Source: Dictyophora rubrovolvata
Taxonomy: Eukaryota > Basidiomycota > Agaricomycetes > Phallales > Phallaceae
NCBI GenBank assembly: GCA_029959195.1
Contig: CP114124.1
Span: forward strand, 806,001-870,000
Length of the DNA: 64,000 nt
Direction: 5' to 3'
Position numbers and translations under genes: made by a program. How positions within the stretch are numbered: the first letter of the stretch is position 1; every line of letters starts with the position of its first letter. The notes under the pieces are model-generated. The model did not search any database, had not been told where the DNA came from, and worked only from the letters and a program-made list of their open reading frames with translations. Of the stretch, positions 60,982 through 64,000 are shown in pieces.

Positions 60982-62693
60982 TTACACTTCTTCTATTCTT
61001 TCATCTTCGGAATCATTTTCATGATCTTTTTCCATAATAGTCGTTATGTCATCATCATTTTTCGTCTCTTCGCTTTCCTCCCGTTTTAATAAATCGACCA
61101 ATCTTTCAGCATGTTCCGAAACCTTCGTAACATGCTTTATCAGGTGCTGTCATATAACGTATTTATAGTCAACTCACTTTTTCTACTGGTTCTGTTTCAT
61201 GCATTACGCGTATAATTTCATATGTACCGTTGTTCCTAAGGTGATCACGTCCCCATCGCGTGGTACTTAGAAGGAGTAGTGATTCGATATGTGCTAATCG
61301 CAATACGCTGTCAGACTCGCGCTGTTTGGTGGGAGGCATGAACTGTAAAACAGCTGGCAATTTTTCTTGCTCCTGTCATTTCATTCAAAGAGGACGGTTG
61401 AATAAATGCGAGCGGTTCAATAGGTAATAAAATTTACCTCAAGGTCCAGTTCTTCTGGACCCGCCAAAGGTAGCAAAATGGCAGGGAGAATATTAACACC
61501 AGAAGCCTCGATTTTCGAAGGCGGGACCGGTACTTGTTCATCTTCAGCTGATAGCAGGGCCTTGTGTGCCGGCGGATGGAAACAGCAATTTCTAGTTACA
61601 GTCAGTTTTACGTTAGGCTCGAAATACAACGCATGTCAACTAACTTGATAATTGAAACTACTCCACCACGCCGTATTGTATCTGTATGTTCCGTGAATGG
61701 CGTCAACTTTGCGATTGGATATTCTAGCTCTGAGCTTGATTCCAATGGATCAATCGATCCGGGAGTGAGGAAAAATAAACGCCCATTAGGTGTCTGGTAA
61801 GTGATGTTTTTCCATGAGTGGTCAAAACCGTCTAACTTCTGCAACAAACAAACCGATCAAATGTTTCTTACCACACTTAAGTTAGCGAAAACACCAGACA
61901 AAAAATGGAGAGATCCTTTTCGAGCTAACGCATCCGTCGTGGGCTCGCTTCCTTCTACTTTTGCACTAGCCCCAAACGCATCTAATAAAAGTGGAAGAAC
62001 CAGCATTTCTTTGGAATCACTGGTTGATAAGGGGGGAGATTGTGATGTCCCCGAGCGCGATTGTGTGGGATAATACCGATAACTTAACGATGGGTCGAGG
62101 ACAATAGCAATTTTAAGTGACAGCAACGTTAAGCAAACTGATTGTTGTGATGTTATATTAGAAAGAAGCATCGCTGCGAGATCAGCCAATATGGAAGGCG
62201 GGTGCTATAAGACTAAGATGAGTCAAATGAACTCGCCTCAACGATTAAAATAGCTAACCAGGATGTATGAAACCAAAAAACCTAAAAAGGATTCATCTGA
62301 AAGGGGTGCGATCCATAGGGGGGAATCAGTCAAATTGACAAGGGCGCGAAAAGCATCATGAGCGATAGCCTGAATGCCCAACCAATTATTCCATCTCAGT
62401 AACAATACGACAAAGAATAACGTGCCAGCTGATCGCGACATAGTAATTTCAAATCCCTGCACAGTTCCGAATCTTTAAGTCCATTTTTCAAGTTCCCGCT
62501 TTTGAAAAAAATATTCCGATGAGGTGAACCGACAGGTGTTTGACCCAGCAAATTTTCCAGAGCAATCTGTCTCACATTTGGATTTTTATCATGAAGGAAT
62601 TGAAACAGCTAAAAACCAATTGCGAAACATGATATCAGTTGTCGAATAAGCAATCGGGACGTAGGACATTACCTCTTGCAATTGAGCGTCCAT
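60982..62693 (-). CDS. HGH1: HGH1 homologue, armadillo-like chaperone
   Basis: HGH1 is known as an adaptor that helps the TRiC and Hsp90 chaperones fold translation elongation factor eEF2 in the cytosol. Start ATG at 62691-62693 (MDAQLQELFQFLHDKNPNVR after splicing), stop at 60982-60984. In order: DUF383 part (QIALENLLGQTPVG, AIAHDAFRALVNLTDSPL, ADLAAMLLSNITSQ), a central insert with LLLDAFGA and HFLSGVFANLSVV, then the DUF384 part (RRGGVVSIIKNCCF, LPAILLPLAGPEELDLE, LRLAHIESLLLLSTTRWGRD, LRNNGTYEIIRVMHE). It ends in an acidic tail (HENDSEDERIEEV). About seven short introns. It is divergent from SPT20 across 92 bp. Confidence 0.93.
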
Positions 62694-62785
62694 CTGATTG
62701 AGTGTGATTACGTAACGTGAGCTGGTGTGACGTCGCGTTGACCGAGAACGATCAAAGCGTTTGGAGGTCGAAAGCCACTTGCTGA
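62694..62785. promoter_or_regulatory. 92-bp bidirectional promoter, HGH1/SPT20
   Basis: The start codons of HGH1 (minus) and SPT20 (plus) are separated by 92 bp, so the two genes must share promoter elements or overlap each other's leaders. It contains GTGATTACGTAACGTGAG and GTGACGTCGCGT (a CRE-like TGACGTC), but no TATA box. Confidence 0.6.
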
Positions 62786-64000
62786 ATGGCTCTTGTTTAC
62801 AACCAGCCCGGATTCGCTCAGAGGCTACTAGAGAAGTACAAAAAGTCACCGCCGTCCTTTTCCATTGACTACTACGACGACCATTGGTTGCTGAACAAGG
62901 CTCCGACCAAGTTCCTGTACACCCAACCGTTCTCGGTAAGTTTCTGCTATTTAAAGTACCTATTTGACTGATGCATTTGCATAGTCGTTATTGGATGATG
63001 TGAATTCATTGAGAATACCCGTGGATTTTATAGAACTATTCGATGCTGCCAATGTCTCGTACTATGAAGGTTTGGAATGCCCTTGACCACAATAGCGCCG
63101 ATCTCTGACGCTTTGTAGGCTGTATGATTGTGGAAAACATTGACCATAGGAAACCCCGAACACACCATCAACAGTCATCTAACAAAGAACCGGAGTCCGT
63201 TCGAGTTGTGCTGCATCCCAGTCCCGAGACCCTATATGCCGATATTTGTTTGCTGAACGCCAAATACGGGAATACCTGGACAGATATAGAGGCCCTAGAT
63301 ATAGAATCTAAGATTTTAGTACGGCCGTCATTTTTGGCCTCTTTGTTTTTTTCCTCACAAATCATTTGTAGAACGCCGTTACCCCGCCACTTCACTTAAA
63401 TCCCGATCCAAACCACACTCGGATCGTTAATTCGGTTATCCAAGCGACTACCTTACCAGAAACTGTATTGCAGAAGCGGAAACTAAGCCACGACTCGGAA
63501 GAAAACGAGAGCGAAAAAGCCAAGCGTGCAAAGCTTTGGAGCCAGTATATGCATCCCCGGCATGGGAAATCATCTATATCGTAAGTTATCATCCCTCGTT
63601 TCTAGGGATAGGTGATTTTATTTCATTTACAGACAAAAGCGATCTTTGTTTGATATCCTTGGCGAAATTACTACCAAAGATCAGAAAGGCGTTTATACTC
63701 TCAAATACAAGCCTGTGCGACCGCCGAAAAAGGATCTTGCTGCTGCTACGCAACCTATCTCTTCTGCGGCGACTCCAGCACAAACGACAGCACCAGCCGC
63801 GCCCGTACCGGTCGCAATCACCTCAGTCATCCCTTCTCTTCCTCTTCCGGCTCAAGACGAATCCAAGTCGAAACAAGCGGCAAGCATAGCTAAACATGCT
63901 ACCGAAGTACCAGTCATGGTCAATGGGAATAAACACAAGTCGATTATCGCTCAACCGATGGCAGCGGGCTCTCCGCACGTTCCATCTCCAGTTGTCGATC
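62786..64000 (+). CDS. SPT20: SAGA subunit Spt20 (N-terminal part)
   Basis: Spt20 keeps the SAGA histone acetyltransferase/coactivator complex together. The start ATG at 62786 gives MALVYNQPGFAQRLLEKYKK. The Spt20 domain covers roughly residues 5-190 and reads PSFSIDYYDDHWLLNKAPTK, FLYTQPFS, spliced to LLDDVNSLRIPVDFIELFDA, YYEGCMIVENIDHRKP, VRVVLHPSPETLYADICLLN and, after another intron, the helix ENESEKAKRAKLWSQYMHPR. An Ala/Pro/Thr-rich linker begins near 63740. Five exons are visible. The gene is cut by the right edge of the window and its C-terminal part is missing. Confidence 0.93.

Overview
The window reads as nuclear DNA of an Agaricomycete-like basidiomycete. Genes are dense with short GT-AG introns (about 45-75 nt), recognisable proteins are fungal housekeeping factors, and the transposon debris (Ty3/Gypsy-type gag, a Tad-like LINE with RNase H, Tc1 and hAT elements, FunK1-like kinase remnants) is of the kind common in mushroom-forming fungi. 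Species cannot be fixed from the sequence alone.

Layout. 1-7.7 kb is a transposon graveyard: broken Ty3/Gypsy-type gag debris, three copies of one ~405-bp solo LTR (one inside the gag debris, one at the gag/LINE junction, one inside the LINE), a degenerate LINE with a poly-A tail, and a 745-bp non-autonomous TIR element with a TA target duplication. 8-28.4 kb is a gene-rich block: a probable Mms22/Mus7 DNA-repair scaffold (10 exons, 1809 aa), an HD-domain 5'-nucleotidase (HDDC2/YGK1 type, 9 exons), convergent bifunctional purine enzyme ATIC (ADE16/17), L-asparaginase with C-terminal ankyrin repeats, the SNARE disassembly ATPase Sec18/NSF, and an ADF-H plus PH domain protein. 29-37 kb is a second transposon zone: a 1.59-kb Tc1 element (one frameshift) and a 3.49-kb hAT element with perfect 8-bp target duplications (one internal stop), followed by two tandem remnants that resemble the N-terminus of FunK1 kinases. 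37-40.5 kb is AT-rich with no gene I can support. 40.5-50.5 kb holds two large minus-strand genes with extreme low-complexity tracts: a ~1093-aa GATA factor whose single zinc finger has the 18-residue loop, and a 1103-aa unrecognised protein with a CPLCEY motif. 53.8-64 kb holds RIB3 (riboflavin synthesis), DED1 (DEAD-box helicase), HGH1 (chaperone for eEF2) and, divergent from it across 92 bp, the start of SPT20 (SAGA subunit), which runs off the right edge.

The genes do not form an obvious pathway cluster. The only functional neighbourhood that suggests itself is nucleotide supply and replication stress (Mms22-like, 5'-nucleotidase, ATIC), and this is inference from adjacency. I found no clear new system. 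The best leads are the strand-biased G-to-A decay of the LINE, the LTR junction that looks like an ectopic recombination scar, the nearly intact hAT, the domain fusions (asparaginase-ankyrin, ADF-H-PH), and several short open, protein-like stretches in nominally intergenic DNA (25283-25442, 51661-51840, 58481-58804).
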